A stretch of DNA of 14,275 nt from Anaerolinea sp. (GTDB taxonomy: Bacteria; Chloroflexota; Anaerolineae; JAAEKA01), in the NCBI GenBank assembly GCA_014879765.1, contig JACSRL010000781.1:1-14275 (forward strand), given 5' to 3'. The notes under the pieces are model-generated. The model was not told the origin of the DNA and did no database searches. It saw only the letters and a list, made by a program, of their open reading frames with translations. Below, one piece after another: positions 12,080-14,275 of the stretch (position 1 is the stretch's first letter; the number at the start of each line of letters is the position of its first letter). Both the position numbers and the translations under genes were made by a program.

Positions 12080-14275
12080 ATGATTCACTTCGACCCCCCC
12101 ACAAAGACCTTCAATCTCCTGTCGGCCGCCAGCGTCTACGCCATGCGCGTCGATGACCAGGGACGGCTGCTGCACCTGGCCTGGGGGCCGCGGCCAGCCG
12201 CCGCGGCCGCCGACGCGACGCTGAGCGGCCCCGGCTTCGAGACTTTCCTGCGCGCCAACGAGCTGCCGCTGACCCTGCGCTTCGAGCTGAGCACCTTCGG
12301 CGACAGCGCCCAGCAGGAGGTGGGGCTCAAAGCCAGCTTCCCGGCGCTGCCGGCCCAGATGGCCCCCGGCGAGGCCGCGCATCTGCCCATCCGCGACGTG
12401 CGGCTGCGCTACGCCGGCCATGAGATCGTGACCGACGCCGCGCCTGGCCTGGCGCCCACCCACGGCCAGCCCACCGCCGTGGGCAGCACGCGCCAGACGC
12501 TGCGCGTGCGCCTGAGCGACCCCGCGCAGCCGCTAGAGGCGACGCTCTGCTACCGCCTGACCCCGGAACACGACATCATCGAACGGTGGGTGGAGCTGGC
12601 CAACACCGGCCCACAGCCGCTGCAGCTCGATGCGCTGGCCTTTGCCACGCTGCACTTCCCCAACGGAACCGACGAGCTGACCTCGGTGTCGGGTTGGTGG
12701 ATCCGCGAGTTCACCACCGCGCGCGAGCGGCTGCCCATGGGCGTGCGCACCCTCGAACAGAAGACGGTGCAGACCGGCCACTGCGCCAACCCCTTTTTCC
12801 TGCTCAACCGGCCCGGCCAGGCCTGGGAGGAAACGGGCGACGTCTGGTTCGGCGCGCTGGCCTACAGCGGCGCCTGGCGCATCGCCTTCGAACAGCTCTA
12901 CACCCTGGACGTGCGCTGTCAGGCCGGCTACAACCCCTTCGACTTCAACCTGACCCTCGCGCCGGGCCAGCGCCACGTCACCCCCGCGGCGGTGATCGGC
13001 GTCAGCCGCGAAGGGTGGGGCGGGGCCAGCCGGCGGCTGCACGCCTTCGCGCTGGAGCGGGTGCTGCCCATGCCCACGGACTGGCCCCCCTACCGGCCGG
13101 TGCTCTACAACAGTTGGGAGGCCACCTATTTCGATCTCAGACTGGAAGGCCAGACGGCGCTGGCGCGCAAGGCCGCGGCCATGGGCGTCGAGCTGTTCTG
13201 CGTCGACGATGGCTGGTTCGGCGGCCGCCGCGATGATCATGCCGGCCTGGGCGACTGGACGGTCAGCCCTGAGGTCTTCCCCACCGGGCTGGACCCGCTG
13301 ATCGACGAAGTCCACCGTCTGGGCATGCAGTTTGGCCTGTGGGTGGAGCCTGAGATGGTCAACCCCGACTCCGATCTCTACCGCGCCCACCCTGACTGGG
13401 TGCTGCACTTCGCCGGCCGGCCGCGCACCGAGTCGCGCTGGCAACTGGTGCTGGACTTTGGCCGGCCGGAGGTGGTGGAGCACGTCTACACGCTGCTGCA
13501 CGATCTGCTGACGCGCCACGCCATCGACTTCATCAAGTGGGACATGAACCGCTACGCCACCGAGCCCGGCTCGGCCGCGGGCCAGGCCATCTGGCGCGCC
13601 CACACAGCCAACGTCTACAGCATCATGGATCGCCTGCGCCGCGCCTTCCCCCGTTTGCAGATCGAAAGCTGCGCCAGCGGCGGCGGCCGGATCGATCTGG
13701 GCATTCTGGGCCGCACCGAGCAGGTGTGGACCAGCGACAACACCGACGCCTTCGACCGCATCCGCATCCAGGAGGGCTACAGCCTGGCCTACCCGGCGCG
13801 CGCCATGGAGGCCTGGGTGACGCACGCCGTCAGCCATCAAACCGGCCTGCCCAGCCCCCTCAGCCTGCGCTTCGATGTGGCTATGCGCGGCGGCTTGGGC
13901 ATCGGCTCCAATCTGAACGAGCTGGGCGAGGCCGAGCTGGCCGAATATGCCAGCTACATCGCCTTCTACAAGCGCCTGCGGCCGGTGGTGCAGGGCGGCC
14001 GGCTCTATCGCCTGCAGCGGCTGGAGGAGTACGGCGCGTCCGTCATCCAGTACGTGGCGCCCGGCGGCCGCGAGGCGGTCTACTCAGCGGCGGTGCTGAG
14101 CTATCAACAGGGCTGGCTGCGGCCGCCGACGCCGCTGCGCGGCCTGGATCCGGCCGCGGTCTACCGCGTCACCGACCGCCGTGACGTCGAGATCTGCCGC
14201 GCCAGCGGCTTCGAGCTGATGGTGACCGGCATCCCGGGCGACGGCATGGGCGGCGCGGCCTACAGCCGGACGCTG
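12080..14275 (+). CDS. Alpha-galactosidase, glycoside hydrolase family 36 (3' end cut by window)
   Basis: Retaining alpha-galactosidase for raffinose-family sugars, most likely cytoplasmic because no signal peptide is present. It is open for 732 residues to the window edge without a stop, which is already about full length for this family, so few residues should be missing. The N-terminus (ITF-like FDPPTKTFNLLSAASVYAM) is the usual beta-sandwich start. The TIM barrel begins at about 340 with WEATYFD (346-352), DDGWFGGRRDD (376-386) and GLWVEPEMVNPDSDLY. The nucleophile is D488 (KWDMNR), followed by ESCASGGGR and the acid/base D553 (SDNTD). The 65-residue spacing of the two Asp fits GH36. ATG 12080 gives the expected N-terminus; only GGGA precedes it as a ribosome site, just after a hairpin repeat. 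It is the second alpha-galactosidase in a row after melA and unrelated to it in fold and mechanism. Confidence 0.95.
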   Translation, partial: MIHFDPPTKTFNLLSAASVYAMRVDDQGRLLHLAWGPRPAAAAADATLSGPGFETFLRANELPLTLRFELSTFGDSAQQEVGLKASFPALPAQMAPGEAAHLPIRDVRLRYAGHEIVTDAAPGLAPTHGQPTAVGSTRQTLRVRLSDPAQPLEATLCYRLTPEHDIIERWVELANTGPQPLQLDALAFATLHFPNGTDELTSVSGWWIREFTTARERLPMGVRTLEQKTVQTGHCANPFFLLNRPGQAWEETGDVWFGALAYSGAWRIAFEQLYTLDVRCQAGYNPFDFNLTLAPGQRHVTPAAVIGVSREGWGGASRRLHAFALERVLPMPTDWPPYRPVLYNSWEATYFDLRLEGQTALARKAAAMGVELFCVDDGWFGGRRDDHAGLGDWTVSPEVFPTGLDPLIDEVHRLGMQFGLWVEPEMVNPDSDLYRAHPDWVLHFAGRPRTESRWQLVLDFGRPEVVEHVYTLLHDLLTRHAIDFIKWDMNRYATEPGSAAGQAIWRAHTANVYSIMDRLRRAFPRLQIESCASGGGRIDLGILGRTEQVWTSDNTDAFDRIRIQEGYSLAYPARAMEAWVTHAVSHQTGLPSPLSLRFDVAMRGGLGIGSNLNELGEAELAEYASYIAFYKRLRPVVQGGRLYRLQRLEEYGASVIQYVAPGGREAVYSAAVLSYQQGWLRPPTPLRGLDPAAVYRVTDRRDVEICRASGFELMVTGIPGDGMGGAAYSRTL

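Noticed and set aside
10572..13840. Long minus-strand frames opposite melA (10572-11942) and the GH36 gene (12533-13840)
   Set aside because: They are complements of two clear glycosidase genes with catalytic residues in place on the plus strand.
1..14275. tRNA, rRNA, insertion sequence or prophage genes
   Set aside because: No cloverleaf, rRNA-like segment, transposase, integrase or phage protein was recognised on either strand.

Overview
The window is high-GC bacterial DNA with tightly packed genes. Chloroflexota (Anaerolineae/Caldilineae-like) is my best guess. The guess rests on the lipoprotein with a long Ala/Pro-rich linker, the soluble sugar-binding/GAF/kinase/AraC fusion, and the abundant intergenic palindromes. 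It is an inference from style, not a proven placement.

Layout. (1) 1-352 holds no recognisable gene. It carries a three-unit array of a palindromic repeat that ends 7 bases before ribF. (2) 353-1297 is ribF (FMN/FAD synthesis). It converges on a minus-strand pair, mscS (2799-3626) followed by a class V aminotransferase/cysteine-desulfurase-like gene (1402-2766). The convergent junction is flanked by two mirror-image arrays of a TGA-bearing heptamer, and the aminotransferase carries an in-frame insertion of a GC-rich palindromic repeat. (3) A divergent intergenic region (3627-3802) separates mscS from a large cytoplasmic regulator (3803-6370). (4) An AT-rich promoter region (6371-6589) precedes a co-directional cluster: degenerate receiver, two CUT1 sugar-ABC permeases, a sugar-binding lipoprotein, a GH4 alpha-galactosidase (melA) and a GH36 alpha-galactosidase that runs off the window.

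How it probably works. The lipoprotein captures an oligosaccharide outside the membrane and the two permeases import it. No ATPase gene is present, so a shared MsmK/UgpC-type ATPase elsewhere is expected. The two cytoplasmic alpha-galactosidases, of unrelated mechanism, release galactose from melibiose/raffinose-type sugars. The 855-residue regulator has a sugar-binding (RbsB/LacI-like) domain, a GAF domain, an intact histidine kinase core and an AraC DNA-binding domain, but no membrane segment and no receiver. It would therefore sense the imported sugar inside the cell and act on the downstream promoter. The nearby stand-alone receiver has Glu in place of the phospho-acceptor Asp, so it cannot be a conventional phosphorylation partner.

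The most distinctive non-coding signal is the density of structured repeats at gene edges: bulged-A hairpins before ribF and before the GH36 gene (one repeat family, with a compensatory base-pair change), heptamer stop arrays at convergent gene ends, matched hairpins on both sides of the sugar-binding protein gene, and a palindrome inside a coding sequence.
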